This document shows positions 22,755 to 32,067 of a stretch of 32,370 bases of DNA, piece by piece. A program made the position numbers and the translations under genes. The DNA is from Rhodobacteraceae bacterium EhC02 (lineage in GTDB: Bacteria > Pseudomonadota > Alphaproteobacteria > Rhodobacterales > Rhodobacteraceae). Position 1 is the stretch's first letter. The number at the start of each line of letters is the position of its first letter. The DNA lies in contig LXYH01000026.1 in assembly GCA_001650895.1 (NCBI GenBank), positions 1-32,370 on the forward strand, read 5' to 3'. The notes under the pieces were generated by a model, which saw only the letters and a list, made by a program, of their open reading frames with translations, ran no database searches and was not told the DNA's origin.

Positions 22755-23180
22755 ATGGAACAGGATTGGATTTGGGGCCTTGTGGGCGGATTGCTCATCG
22801 GGACCGGAGGGGCCGTCTATCTGCTGGCCAATGGCCGCATCATGGGGGCCAGCGGCATCATCGGCGGCCTTGTGGATGGCAGCGGGCGCAGCACCGCGAC
22901 CGAAAGGCTGATGTTTCTGGCGGGGGTCATCCTGCTGCCGATCCTGCTTTATCCGCTTTACGGCCATGTCGACACGCATGTTTCGAGCAATCCGGCCGTG
23001 ATCATCGCGGCGGGTCTGCTGGTGGGCGCGGGCACACGGCTGGCCAATGGCTGCACCTCGGGGCATGGGGTCTGCGGCATCTCGCGCTTCAGCCTGCGCG
23101 GCATCGTCGCCACCGTCTTCTATATCCTTGCGGGCGGCCTGACGGTCGTGTTCTTCCGCCATTTGCTGGGGGTGATCTGA
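22755..23180 (+). CDS. YeeE/YedE family membrane protein, first half (PmpA-like)
   Basis: 141 residues with about four membrane helices. The GCTSGHGVCG motif (98-107) has the conserved Cys residues of YeeE/YedE thiosulfate/sulfur-compound transporters. In Blh operons the transporter is often split into two half-length proteins; this is the first. RBS AGGACAGGACG precedes the ATG. The stop overlaps the next start (TGATG), so the two halves are translationally coupled and probably assemble. Confidence 0.9.
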   Translation: MEQDWIWGLVGGLLIGTGGAVYLLANGRIMGASGIIGGLVDGSGRSTATERLMFLAGVILLPILLYPLYGHVDTHVSSNPAVIIAAGLLVGAGTRLANGCTSGHGVCGISRFSLRGIVATVFYILAGGLTVVFFRHLLGVI

Positions 23181-23611
23181 TGCGGCTTCTCTATGCATTC
23201 ATCGCGGGCGGGCTGTTTGGCGCGGGCCTGTTCGTTTCCGGCATGACCGATACATCCAAGGTTCAGGGCTGGCTGGATGTCTTCGGCGACTGGGACCCGA
23301 CGCTGGCCTTCGTGATGGGCGGCGCGATCATCCCGATGGCCATCGCCTGGCGCCTGGTGCCGGGACGCAAGCCGCTGGTCGGCGGGACCTTCCCGGAACC
23401 GCAAGACCCCAGGGTCAGCCGCAACCTTGTGCTGGGGTCGACCATGTTCGGCGCGGGCTGGGGGCTGGCCGGGCTGTGCCCCGGTCCATCGATCGCATCG
23501 CTGTCCTATGGCGGGCTCTGGCATTGGGTCTTTGCCGCAGCGATGCTGGCAGGCATGGCGCTGGCGCCGCGGCTGCGCGTCACGCTGGACAGGACCGTTC
23601 CTGCGGAATAA
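23180..23611 (+). CDS. YeeE/YedE family membrane protein, second half (PmpB-like)
   Basis: 143 residues with about four membrane helices; the helix-4 region has GLAGLCPGPSI, the conserved Cys of this half. It starts on the last base of the preceding stop. It should complete the YeeE-type channel that takes up or extrudes thiosulfate or related sulfur species. Confidence 0.9.
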   Translation: MRLLYAFIAGGLFGAGLFVSGMTDTSKVQGWLDVFGDWDPTLAFVMGGAIIPMAIAWRLVPGRKPLVGGTFPEPQDPRVSRNLVLGSTMFGAGWGLAGLCPGPSIASLSYGGLWHWVFAAAMLAGMALAPRLRVTLDRTVPAE

Positions 23612-23620
23612 AGCGAGATC

Positions 23621-24055
23621 ATGGATATTCGTCAGATCACACCCCGCTACGCCGTCTCGCCGCAGATCGACCCCGAGGATATCGCGGCGATCAAGGCGGC
23701 GGGATTCACGACCCTTATCTGCAACCGCCCCGACGAGGAGGTTCCCCCCTCGCATCAGGCGGCCGTGATGGCCGAGGCCGCGGCCGCCGCAGGGCTTGCG
23801 TTTCATGCGCTGCCGCTCACGCATCAGACCATGACACAGGACCGTGTCGCGATGCAGCGCGACCTGATCGCGGGCGCAACTGGCCCGGTTCTGGCCTATT
23901 GCGCCTCGGGCACGCGCTGTTCCGTGGTGTGGTCGCTGGGCCAGGCGGGTCACCTGCCGGTGGACCAGATCATGCAGGCCACGGCGCAGGCCGGGTACGA
24001 TCTGGCCGGGCTTCGCCCGCAGCTTGACGCGATCGCGGAACGCGGCGGCCTGTAA
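23621..24055 (+). CDS. DUF442 / TIGR01244 sulfur-transferase-family protein
   Basis: 144 residues. The phosphatase-like loop CASGTRCSVVW (about 93-103) is the active-site signature of the DUF442 family, a dual-specificity-phosphatase/rhodanese relative fused to Blh in some bacteria (Blh-DUF442). It would handle protein or small-thiol persulfides supplied by the MBL enzyme. It ends the operon; a triple 14-bp repeat starts at its stop codon. Confidence 0.88.
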   Translation: MDIRQITPRYAVSPQIDPEDIAAIKAAGFTTLICNRPDEEVPPSHQAAVMAEAAAAAGLAFHALPLTHQTMTQDRVAMQRDLIAGATGPVLAYCASGTRCSVVWSLGQAGHLPVDQIMQATAQAGYDLAGLRPQLDAIAERGGL

Positions 24056-24095
24056 GGCCGGGCCAGCAAGGCCGGGCAAGCAAGGCCGGGCAAGC
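24054..24095. repeat. Three tandem 14-bp GC repeats at the DUF442 stop codon
   Basis: AAGGCCGGGCCAGC (24054), AAGGCCGGGCAAGC (24068) and AAGGCCGGGCAAGC (24082). The first two A of unit one are the last bases of the stop TAA. They fill the 50-bp gap to the convergent FliM-like gene. Slippage may change copy number. Confidence 0.8.
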
Positions 24096-24105
24096 CCCCC
24101 ACGCC

Positions 24106-25260
24106 TCAGGCGGCGGCGGGGCCTTCGCCGAATGACAAGGCGACCTGTTGGAACGGGTCGTCTTCTTCCTGGGTCAGCGACATCAGATCCTCCTGAAACG
24201 CGGGCGGGGTCATCGCTGCATCAAGTGCCTCGGCCGGCGGATTGCCTGCCGCAGGTTGCCGGGCCGCCAGTCGCGAAGGCGGGGCCACGGGATCCGGCAC
24301 TGCTGCGGTCAGCGCCATGGACAGTGTCGGCTTTGCTTCCGTATCGAACCCGTCGGGATCGTCCAGCATGACAGCCCCCTGCCCCTGACCCGAGGGGTTC
24401 AGCCTGAGTGCGCGCAACCCGTCCAGCTTGCCCAGCCGCGCCGTCGCCAGCCGCCGCGCGCCCGCCACCTCGATCGAGATTTCCCGCATCGCGTCGGGCG
24501 GCAAAGCAAGCACATCACCCACCGACAAGGCGCGGATCGCCGAAAGCGGCAGATGCAGACGACACAGGACCGCATCCAGCCGCGCCGGGGCCGCAAGCAC
24601 CCTGTCCTGCAACTGGCGCGAGGGGTCGGCGGGTTCGGGCGCTGCGGCCAGGGCAGGATCGGGCCGCAGCGGAAGCGCCAAAAGCACCTCGCCCGTGCGG
24701 ATGCCCGGCCCGATGTCCAGCGGCAGGCGAAAGACGTGGTACTGCGGGCAATCAGGGGCTGTCAGCGCCAGGCCAAGGCTGCGCCGATCCTCGATCATGG
24801 CGCCGAACCGATAGCCACAGGCCCAGTGGCGATCAGGATGCTCTGACAGATGGCCCGTGGCCCGCGTCAGCACCCCGTCCACCAAAGGTGCCGCCAGCGC
24901 GGCATCCGTGCGCGTCACCGGCCGGTCCGGGGCTGGCCGGGTCAACACCCGCCCCATGGTCTGCACCTCGATCAGCGAGGACAATATCGCCCCGTCCAAC
25001 GCCATGACCCCGGTCGCGCCTTCGGGGCCATCGATCAGGATCAGCAGCATCGCATCCGGGATCAAGGCGATCAGCCCGGCATGATCCGTCTTGGACCGCT
25101 CGCAGGAGGCGGCGGTCAGGGCCAGCGACAGGTCTTCATCCGCGGTCTTTTCCAAGGCCAGCCGCAAGGCGCGCTGCGGCGACATCGCGCGCGACTGATG
25201 TTCGTCCCGCGCCATCCTGGCCTTGCGGCGCAAACCTGCATTTGTTGCTGTACCGATCAT
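24106..25260 (-). CDS. FliM/FliN-type flagellar motor switch protein (SpoA domain)
   Basis: 384 residues from ATG 25260 (GGAGG 5 bases upstream). A CheC-like/FliM middle region (about 40-220, with MIEDRRSLGLALT) precedes the C-terminal SpoA domain (about 255-310, LPLSAIRALSVGDVLALPPDAMREI), which in FliM/FliN forms the C-ring and binds export substrates. The tail after the SpoA domain (about 75 residues, Pro/Ala-rich) is unusual. No other flagellar gene is in the window, so it is an isolated copy; the orphan position is known for some Rhodobacteraceae FliM-like proteins. The CheY-P-binding N-terminal motif of FliM is not evident. Confidence 0.75.
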   Translation of the reverse strand: MIGTATNAGLRRKARMARDEHQSRAMSPQRALRLALEKTADEDLSLALTAASCERSKTDHAGLIALIPDAMLLILIDGPEGATGVMALDGAILSSLIEVQTMGRVLTRPAPDRPVTRTDAALAAPLVDGVLTRATGHLSEHPDRHWACGYRFGAMIEDRRSLGLALTAPDCPQYHVFRLPLDIGPGIRTGEVLLALPLRPDPALAAAPEPADPSRQLQDRVLAAPARLDAVLCRLHLPLSAIRALSVGDVLALPPDAMREISIEVAGARRLATARLGKLDGLRALRLNPSGQGQGAVMLDDPDGFDTEAKPTLSMALTAAVPDPVAPPSRLAARQPAAGNPPAEALDAAMTPPAFQEDLMSLTQEEDDPFQQVALSFGEGPAAA

Positions 25261-25346
25261 CGCCTCCGCCACCGCTTCTGCGGGTTCATGCAACGGGTAT
25301 AGCTGCGGGAGGGTTGCGATTTGCTTAACCGGCGCGGATTTTCGGC

Positions 25347-28028
25347 CTATCGCGCCGCCATGCGCTGCGCGGCGGGCAGGCTGACCCGGAAAGCGCCACC
25401 GCCCTGCCCCGGAAGATAGCCCAGCGTGCCGCCGAGGCGGGCCATGATCTCGCGGCAGATGGCAAGCCCCAGCCCGGCACCACCGGCTTGCCGGTCGGCG
25501 ACGCGGTAGAATTTCTCGAACACCATGCTTTGGGACTCTGGCGGAATGCCCGATCCGTTGTCGATGAAATCGACGATGATCCGCCCGCCGCGGCGGTTCA
25601 CCTCGATCGTCAGTTCGGGCCGGTCCGCGTCGCAATATTTCTGCGCATTGGCGATCAGGTTGATGAAGACCTGTGCAAGCCGGTCAAGATCCGTGTTCAA
25701 CATGACCTCCGAGGCCGGACCGACCCGGCGCACGCGCAGCGCATGCATGTCCGTGCCGGTGGCAGCGATGGAATGGCTGATGACATCGGACAGCAACCCC
25801 TCGCGGATGTTCAGGCTGACCTGTCCGTTTTCCAGAACGCTCAGATCCAGCAGGTCATCCAGCAGCCGGGTCAGTCGGATCGCCTCGGCATGGATGATCG
25901 AGGCATAGCGGGTCAGATCCTTCGACTGCAGACCGTCGGCATCGCGCAGGATTTCCGAAAACGCCCGGATCGAGGTCATGGGCGTGCGCAATTCATGACT
26001 GATCTGGCTGAGAAACGCGTCTTTCTGCACCGAAAGCTGGGTCAGCTTTTCATTGGCGGCGCGCAACTGCCGCGCGGTGCGGGTCAGTTCGCTGGATTTC
26101 GCCTCGAGCTGGCTTGAATATTCCATCATCTGCGCGGTCTCGTCGGCCACGGCCAGCAGATCCTCGACCGAGACCGTGGCCGCGCCCATGATCTGCGCCA
26201 CCATCGCATGGGCGGTGGCACCACCGACAGCGCCGGACAGCTCGCGCTCCAGCCGGGCCAGGAAATCCGGTGTGGGTTCAGGCAGGTAGCCCGCCAGACC
26301 CTGCCGCGCGGCTTCGGTCTGAAAGAAGCTCTGCGCCTCGGCCGGGCCAAGGATACGCTGCGCCATGATCATCAGATCCTCGGATTGCGCGATCCCGCCG
26401 GACCAGCTTTGCGGATTGCTGGAATGCTCGAAGATATTGACGAATTGCGCGCCCTGCAGCCGCTCCAGCGGCGAGGGGAAGCTGATCAGCGAGACCACGA
26501 CGAACACAAGCGCGTTCAGCGACAGTGACCAGAGCGCGGCATGCAGCAGCGGGTCCACACCTTCGATCCCGAACATTGCCTCGGGGCGCAGCCAGGCGAT
26601 GCCCCATGGCCCCTGCTCCATCACGCCGGGCGACAGGGCGCCACCACCGAACTGCGGCAACAGAAGCGACCAGGCCCAGATCGCGAAACCGACCAGCAGG
26701 CCCGCCAGGGCCCCGTTGCGCGTGGCCCCACGCCAGAAGATGCCGCCGATCATCGCCGGCAGAAGCTGCGCGAGCCCGGCGAAAGACACCAGCCCGATCG
26801 CCGCCAGCGCAGTGCCGCCGCCCGAGACCTTGTAGTAGAGATACCCCAGTGCCAGCACCACGCCGATCGACATGCGCCGTGCCAGGATCACCACATGGCG
26901 CACGTCCGACGGACCGCTTGCCCCGCCTTGTGTCAGACGCAGGAAGATCGGCATCACGATGTGGTTGGACACCATCGTCGCCAGCGCGATGGCCGCCACG
27001 ATCACCATCGATGTCGCCGAGGAGAACCCGCCAAGGAAGGACAGCATCGCCAGGCCGTCGCGCCCCTGCGACAACGGCACGGTCAGCACGAACTGATCCG
27101 GGTTGGACCCCGGCGGCATCAGTTCCAGCCCAATGACCGCGATGGGCACCACAAAAAGGCTCATCAGCATCAGGTAGGTCGGAAAGGCCCAGGCCGCCGT
27201 GCGCAGATGGCCTTCGTCCTCATTCTCGACGACCAGCACCTGGAACATGCGCGGCAGTGTCAGGAAGGCCGCGGCAGACAACAGGGTCAGCCCGACCCAG
27301 CGCCCCCCGTCCACCTGCCATTGGCCTATCTGCGAGGCGTCGATCCGTTCCATCATCGGGCCGACCCCGCCCGCCAGCCCCCAGACCACGAAGACACCGA
27401 CGGCGATCAGCGCGAAAAGCTTGACCACCGCCTCGACGGCGATGGCCATGACCACGCCGTGATGACGTTCGTTGGCATCCAGGTTGCGCGTGCCGAACAG
27501 GATGGTGAACAGCGCCAGCCCGACCGCCACCCAAAGCGCCGTATCATAGGTCGCGATCAGTTCCGCCCCTTCGGCATCACTGACGGCAAAGCTTGAAAAA
27601 GACAGCGTAACAGACTGCAGCTGCAAGGAAATATAGGGGGTGATCCCAACCACGGCCAGCAGCGTCACACAGACCGCCAGCACGCCGGACTTGCCATAGC
27701 GCGACGAGATCAGATCCGCGACCGATGTGATGCGCTGCGTGCGCCCGATCCGCACCATCTTGCGCAGCGCCCACCACCAGCCGACCATGATCAGCGTGGG
27801 GCCAAGGTAGATCGTCAGAAACTCAAGTCCCGAGCGCGCGGCATAGCCCACCGCCCCGTAAAAGGTCCAGGCGGTGCAATAGATCGACAGCGACAGCGTG
27901 TAGATCCAGGGTGAGCGCAGCCAGTTGCCCCGCCCCCTGAGCGCGGCGCGTTCTGCCATGAAGGCCACCGCGAACAGCATCGCCACATAGCCCAGGCAAA
28001 CCGCGATCAGGATATTGAGGGTTGCCAT
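25347..28028 (-). CDS. CbrA-like sensor histidine kinase with Na+/solute symporter domain
   Basis: 893 residues. The N-terminal half (1 to about 490) is a sodium:solute-symporter-like domain with some 13 helices; a cytoplasmic linker with STAC-like sequence and a coiled coil follows, then HisKA with phospho-acceptor His678 (ISHELRTP) and the HATPase (N-box NLIANAQKYC, DNGSGIP, GAGLGLAI). There is no receiver domain. CbrA-type kinases sense carbon or amino-acid transport and act through a response regulator; the adjacent receiver-only protein is a likely partner. The gene order kinase, small membrane protein, receiver on one strand points to one signalling unit. Confidence 0.93.
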   Translation of the reverse strand: MATLNILIAVCLGYVAMLFAVAFMAERAALRGRGNWLRSPWIYTLSLSIYCTAWTFYGAVGYAARSGLEFLTIYLGPTLIMVGWWWALRKMVRIGRTQRITSVADLISSRYGKSGVLAVCVTLLAVVGITPYISLQLQSVTLSFSSFAVSDAEGAELIATYDTALWVAVGLALFTILFGTRNLDANERHHGVVMAIAVEAVVKLFALIAVGVFVVWGLAGGVGPMMERIDASQIGQWQVDGGRWVGLTLLSAAAFLTLPRMFQVLVVENEDEGHLRTAAWAFPTYLMLMSLFVVPIAVIGLELMPPGSNPDQFVLTVPLSQGRDGLAMLSFLGGFSSATSMVIVAAIALATMVSNHIVMPIFLRLTQGGASGPSDVRHVVILARRMSIGVVLALGYLYYKVSGGGTALAAIGLVSFAGLAQLLPAMIGGIFWRGATRNGALAGLLVGFAIWAWSLLLPQFGGGALSPGVMEQGPWGIAWLRPEAMFGIEGVDPLLHAALWSLSLNALVFVVVSLISFPSPLERLQGAQFVNIFEHSSNPQSWSGGIAQSEDLMIMAQRILGPAEAQSFFQTEAARQGLAGYLPEPTPDFLARLERELSGAVGGATAHAMVAQIMGAATVSVEDLLAVADETAQMMEYSSQLEAKSSELTRTARQLRAANEKLTQLSVQKDAFLSQISHELRTPMTSIRAFSEILRDADGLQSKDLTRYASIIHAEAIRLTRLLDDLLDLSVLENGQVSLNIREGLLSDVISHSIAATGTDMHALRVRRVGPASEVMLNTDLDRLAQVFINLIANAQKYCDADRPELTIEVNRRGGRIIVDFIDNGSGIPPESQSMVFEKFYRVADRQAGGAGLGLAICREIMARLGGTLGYLPGQGGGAFRVSLPAAQRMAAR

Positions 28029-28037
28029 GCGCCGGCC

Positions 28038-28322
28038 CTAGTCGTCCCTGCTGTCCTGTGCCTCGGCCTTTGTATCCAGCATGACCGACAGGAACAGCGC
28101 CGCGAGGGCCAGGAAGATCCAGACCGCGAACATGTAGAGGATCGCGCTTGAGGTCGACACCGCCGCCGCATCAGCACTTTGCACCGTCTGCGTGCGGGGC
28201 CAGAGCAAAGGCACCATCCACAACAGCGCCCCCAGAAGCGGCAGCAAACGCGCCGCATCCATCAGGCGTCTCTGGCGATAGCTGCGCCGCTCCAGAAACA
28301 GCGGGATGGACTTGTCCTTCAT
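28038..28322 (-). CDS. Small two-helix membrane protein in the sensor operon
   Basis: 94 residues. Helix 1 (about 26-42) and helix 2 (about 60-82) flank a periplasmic loop with Gln/Thr/Ser. The ATG overlaps the stop of the receiver gene (ATGA), and the kinase starts 9 bp downstream. Position suggests it helps the symporter-like sensor, as small subunits do for some SSS transporters. Function is inferred from context only. Confidence 0.8.
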   Translation of the reverse strand: MKDKSIPLFLERRSYRQRRLMDAARLLPLLGALLWMVPLLWPRTQTVQSADAAAVSTSSAILYMFAVWIFLALAALFLSVMLDTKAEAQDSRDD

Positions 28323-28687
28323 CGCGCCACCAGCGCGTTCAGCGCCTCGATCACATCGGCGTTCGAAAAAGGCTTGGTCATGAAGCGGCTGGCCCCCGCG
28401 CGTTCAGCCAGTTCGCGGTCGCGGGCCTGGCCACGCGCGGTCAGCATCAGAACCGGCAGGTCCCGGGTTTCGGGCTGGGCGCGCAGGTCGGTCAGGATCT
28501 CGTAGCCACTTCGCCCCGGCAGCATCACGTCCAGGATCACCAGGTCAGGTGCCCGCGCCCGCACGACCGATACCGCGTCATGACCGTTGGAATGGCTGTC
28601 CACATGCCAGCCGTCGCGCGACAGGATGAAACTTATCGCCTCGATGATGTTCGGCTCATCCTCGATGATCAGCACTCGCTTCGACAT
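28319..28687 (-). CDS. Receiver-only response regulator
   Basis: 122 residues, a complete REC domain and nothing else: acidic pocket Glu9/Asp10, phospho-acceptor Asp53 (LVILDVMLPG), Thr83 (MLTA) and Lys105 (TKPF). The ATG at 28687 follows GGAGGGGAAAG. There is no HTH or enzymatic output domain, so it must act by protein contact or as a phosphate shuttle. Usually a CbrA kinase is paired with a sigma-54 activator (CbrB); that partner is not here. Confidence 0.92.
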   Translation of the reverse strand: MSKRVLIIEDEPNIIEAISFILSRDGWHVDSHSNGHDAVSVVRARAPDLVILDVMLPGRSGYEILTDLRAQPETRDLPVLMLTARGQARDRELAERAGASRFMTKPFSNADVIEALNALVAR

Positions 28688-28794
28688 GCCACTTTCCCCT
28701 CCCCTGGAATGTAGCGGTTCGGCCACCGCATCGCCCGTCCTGCTGGGTGATACGGCAAAGCCTTGCTCGACTATCGTCGCTGGGCGGCATCCTG

Positions 28795-30168
28795 TCAAAA
28801 CCCATCTGTCAGGATCGACGGTTCGCGCCGCCCCGGACAGGCCTCGGCCGGACAGATCCGGCAACTGACGCCAACCTCGCGCGGAGCGTCCGGCCCCTCG
28901 GCCTGGGCCGGCCCGCGCGGTGCCACGCTGTCCTGGGCCAGTGGCAGGATCAGCATATGCGCCTCGAACAGGGGTTCGGTGTTGTATTCGGTCTGCCCGA
29001 CAGGTTGCGCGATGGCGAAGGTGCGAAACCGGCGCCCGTGCTGGCCGCTTTGGCGCAGGGTTCGGCGAATCGGCGTCATCGGGCGATTGAGCGCGGCGAA
29101 CAACGGCCAGAGCGGACAGGCGGCGCCAAAGCGCGGCAGGGCGAAGCCCTCGATCGGGCGGCGCAGCAGCAGCGTGCCCGAGGCATCGCAACTGACAAGA
29201 CCCACCGGACCCGTCTGCCCGCCGGCCTCGGGGTCCTGCGGCAGGCAGGCTAGCCGGCGCATCACCGTGGCCGGATCGACCGAAAGGCGCGCGGCAAGGA
29301 AAAGCGGATCGGATGCGGCATCATCGGACCCTGCCTGTGCCCTTGCGTCATGCAGCCGGGCCAGCGGCAGGCGCAGGGCATCGCTGCGGTATCGTTCCAG
29401 ATAAGCGCGCCCCTGCGTCTTGGCCGATGCCGATTGCAATGCCTCGGCCGTGTCGATCAGGGCATCGATCGTGCCGTCCGGCAAAGGATCCTCGGCCTCC
29501 AGTTCCGCGAAGTGATGGGCGCGCGCCGTCAGGAAGCGCTCCATCTCGTCCTGGGGCGAGCTGAGCGCCGCATCGGCCTTGCCCGCGCCATCCATGTATC
29601 CCACCAGCGCCTGCGCGCTTTCGGCAAGGCGCGCTGCATCCTCGTTGATATTACGGTGAAAACGGTCGCGCCATTCCGGCTCGATCTCGCGCGGGTCGAC
29701 CAGGATCGCCGCCGTAGAGCGGATGGCCGTGACGGTGGACAGGACCTCGTGCATCGAGGCCGCGAGGTAGGGGTCATGGGTCAGCCGGTCCGACAACTGT
29801 TCGACCGTGCGTTCCAGCGACAGGACACGGCGGTGGCGTTCGGCAAGTACCTCGGCCCAGCCGGGAAAGCGCGCGGCCAGATCCTCGATCCCGTCGATTT
29901 CGGGCCGGACGCCCGGTGCTGCCGTCGCGGCATCGCGTAGCGTGGCGATCAGCGCAGCCTCGGCCCCTTCCGTCAGCGCCGAAGGCTCGACCCCCAGCGC
30001 GGCCGACAGGTCCAGCAGCAGCTTGCCACCGATCCGGCGGCGGCTGTGTTCGATCAGGTTCAGGTAAGAGGCCGAGATGCCCACATCGCGCGCCAGATCC
30101 GCCTGGCGCAGCCCCAGCGCGATGCGCCGTTCGCGGATCCGCCCACCGGTCAGTTGTCGCTGCGGCAT
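28795..30168 (-). CDS. XRE-family regulator, short-chain-fatty-acid (ScfR/RamB-like) type
   Basis: 457 residues. Residues about 8-65 form a Cro/C1 HTH (LRQADLARDVGISASYLNLIEHSRRRIG), typical of the ScfR/RamB/MccR regulators of propionate, acetate and methylcitrate metabolism. The C-terminal part ends with the family's Cys motif (SCRICPAEACPGRREPSI). The middle contains HEVLSTVTAIRSTAAIL and NEDAARLAESAQALV, which read like a HisKA dimerisation helix pair without a kinase domain. It is encoded next to the acyl-CoA synthetase, both on the minus strand, with 130 bp between; it may sense an acyl-CoA or fatty acid made by it. Confidence 0.88.
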   Translation of the reverse strand: MPQRQLTGGRIRERRIALGLRQADLARDVGISASYLNLIEHSRRRIGGKLLLDLSAALGVEPSALTEGAEAALIATLRDAATAAPGVRPEIDGIEDLAARFPGWAEVLAERHRRVLSLERTVEQLSDRLTHDPYLAASMHEVLSTVTAIRSTAAILVDPREIEPEWRDRFHRNINEDAARLAESAQALVGYMDGAGKADAALSSPQDEMERFLTARAHHFAELEAEDPLPDGTIDALIDTAEALQSASAKTQGRAYLERYRSDALRLPLARLHDARAQAGSDDAASDPLFLAARLSVDPATVMRRLACLPQDPEAGGQTGPVGLVSCDASGTLLLRRPIEGFALPRFGAACPLWPLFAALNRPMTPIRRTLRQSGQHGRRFRTFAIAQPVGQTEYNTEPLFEAHMLILPLAQDSVAPRGPAQAEGPDAPREVGVSCRICPAEACPGRREPSILTDGF

Positions 30169-30298
30169 CGTTCAGGCACCCTTGCTTGGCCATGGTGGGA
30201 CCGCTGAAGCTTGACCTTCCAAGCATCAGCAATCCCGACATATTTACATTATTTTCAAGCGGCGCGAAGTGGAATTTACAACGCCCACCAGACCAGGG

Positions 30299-31846
30299 TC
30301 AGGCGAGAACCCGCAGCGATGACCCCGCCAGCCGTTCCCTGAGCGCGGTCTTCAAGACCTTGCCGTAATTGTTCTTGGGCAGTTCGGACAGCACGATATA
30401 GGCCTTGGGCCGCTTGAACCGGGCAATCTGCGCCAGGCAATGCGCATCCAGCGCGGCATGATCGAGGACTGCCCCAGCCCTTGGCACGACGAAGGCCATG
30501 ACGATCTCGCCCCACTCCGGGTCGGGCTGTCCCACGACCGAAACCTCGTGCAGGTCGGGATGGGTCAACAGGGCCTCCTCGACCTCGCGGGGGTAGATGT
30601 TCGTGCCGCCCGAGATGATCATGTCCTTGCTGCGGTCATGCAGCGTCAGATATCCCGCGGCGTCCAGAACCCCCATGTCCCCGGTGCGCAACCAGCCATC
30701 CTGGATGGTCTTCGCGGTCGCTGCGGGGTTGCGCCAATAGCCCGGCATTACCGTCGCGCCCCTCACCATGATCTCGCCGATCTGCCCCGGCGCCAGTGCC
30801 GCGCCGGTCTCGTCGCCGATCTTGACCTCGACCACCGATTGCGCGCGCCCCACCGATCCCAGCCGGGCACGCCATGCCGGGTGGCTGCGATCCGTCACAT
30901 CCGCACGCGACAGCGCCGTAATGCTCATCGGGCATTCGCCCTGGCCGTAGATCTGCACGAAGACCGGCCCGAAGACTTCGACCGCCTCGACGATATCGGC
31001 CACGTACATCGGCCCGCCCCCATAGACGATGGTGCGCAATCCAGCACCGTCCCGCCCCTGCGACTGGGCAAATGCGGTCATCCGCTTGATCATCGTGGGG
31101 GCCGCGAACATGTGGATGCGTCCGTGATGCGCGGCCAGATCAAGGATTTCCGCCGGATCGAAACCGCCCGAGTCGGGGCAGACATGACGCGCCCCCACCA
31201 GCACATGCACCAGCGCATAAAGCCCCGCCCCGTGGCTGAGAGGGGCCGCATAGAGGGCTGCATCCTCGGGGCCGGCCTGATCCACATCGGCCAGATAGGA
31301 CAGGCACATGGCCGACAGCATGCCATGGGTGATCATCACGCCCTTGGGCCGCCCCGTCGTGCCGGATGTGTAGAAAAGCCATGCCAGATCCTGCGGTGCC
31401 AGCGGGCAAGGCACGGTCTGCCGGTCATGGGCCAGCACATCCGCCAACCCGTCGGGATCCGCCAGGATCACACGGGCATCCCCCCCTTCCTGCGAAAGGG
31501 CCTGCGCCAGATCATCGGCAAGGCCGGGCGAGGCGAAAGCCAGGCGCGCCCCGGCATCGACCGCGATCCAGGCCGCCTCGCGCCCGTGCAACTTGGCATT
31601 CACGGGAACAGCCACGGCCCCGGCCATCCAGATCCCGTAAAGCAGTATCAGGAATTCGGGTCGGTTCTTCATGAATAGGGCCACGCGATCGCCCTGGCGC
31701 AGGCCTTGCGCGTCCAGCCAGCCGGCCACTGCCGCCGCCTGCGCATGGAACTGGCCATAATCCGCCACGCAGTCGGCGCCCAGAAACAGGGCCGGACGGT
31801 CCCCATGCACCTGCGCCTGGCGCATCAACCAGATGGAAATATTCAT
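30299..31846 (-). CDS. AMP-dependent acyl-CoA synthetase
   Basis: 515 residues from ATG 31846 (GGGGAGGACGGTG upstream). The AMP-binding P-loop LFYTSGTTGRPKG (158-169) and the C-terminal catalytic Lys496 (NNYGKVLK) are present, along with YGQGECPMS and GWLRTGDMG motifs. It activates a carboxylic acid through an acyl-adenylate to its CoA thioester; the exact chain type cannot be told. It could feed the fatty-acid-responsive regulator or the FadJ-like protein. The start upstream of MNIS is in a less likely frame extension to 31882. Confidence 0.9.
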   Translation of the reverse strand: MNISIWLMRQAQVHGDRPALFLGADCVADYGQFHAQAAAVAGWLDAQGLRQGDRVALFMKNRPEFLILLYGIWMAGAVAVPVNAKLHGREAAWIAVDAGARLAFASPGLADDLAQALSQEGGDARVILADPDGLADVLAHDRQTVPCPLAPQDLAWLFYTSGTTGRPKGVMITHGMLSAMCLSYLADVDQAGPEDAALYAAPLSHGAGLYALVHVLVGARHVCPDSGGFDPAEILDLAAHHGRIHMFAAPTMIKRMTAFAQSQGRDGAGLRTIVYGGGPMYVADIVEAVEVFGPVFVQIYGQGECPMSITALSRADVTDRSHPAWRARLGSVGRAQSVVEVKIGDETGAALAPGQIGEIMVRGATVMPGYWRNPAATAKTIQDGWLRTGDMGVLDAAGYLTLHDRSKDMIISGGTNIYPREVEEALLTHPDLHEVSVVGQPDPEWGEIVMAFVVPRAGAVLDHAALDAHCLAQIARFKRPKAYIVLSELPKNNYGKVLKTALRERLAGSSLRVLA

Positions 31847-32067
31847 CACCGTCCTCCCCTGACAGGGGCAGAAAAGCACCAAGGCGTGCGCGGTGCAATC
31901 GTGCAGATCGCGGGCGGGTGGGATCTGCCTGCCACTTCACAGGGGCGTGGCATGCGAATTGGCCGCTTTTCCCTGACGGCACGATGACCTATAAGCGGGT
32001 CAGAATAGCGCAGGGTCGGCCGCTGGCCGAACCCCTTGCAGCCCTGTCAAAACCGGTCGAGGACAAT

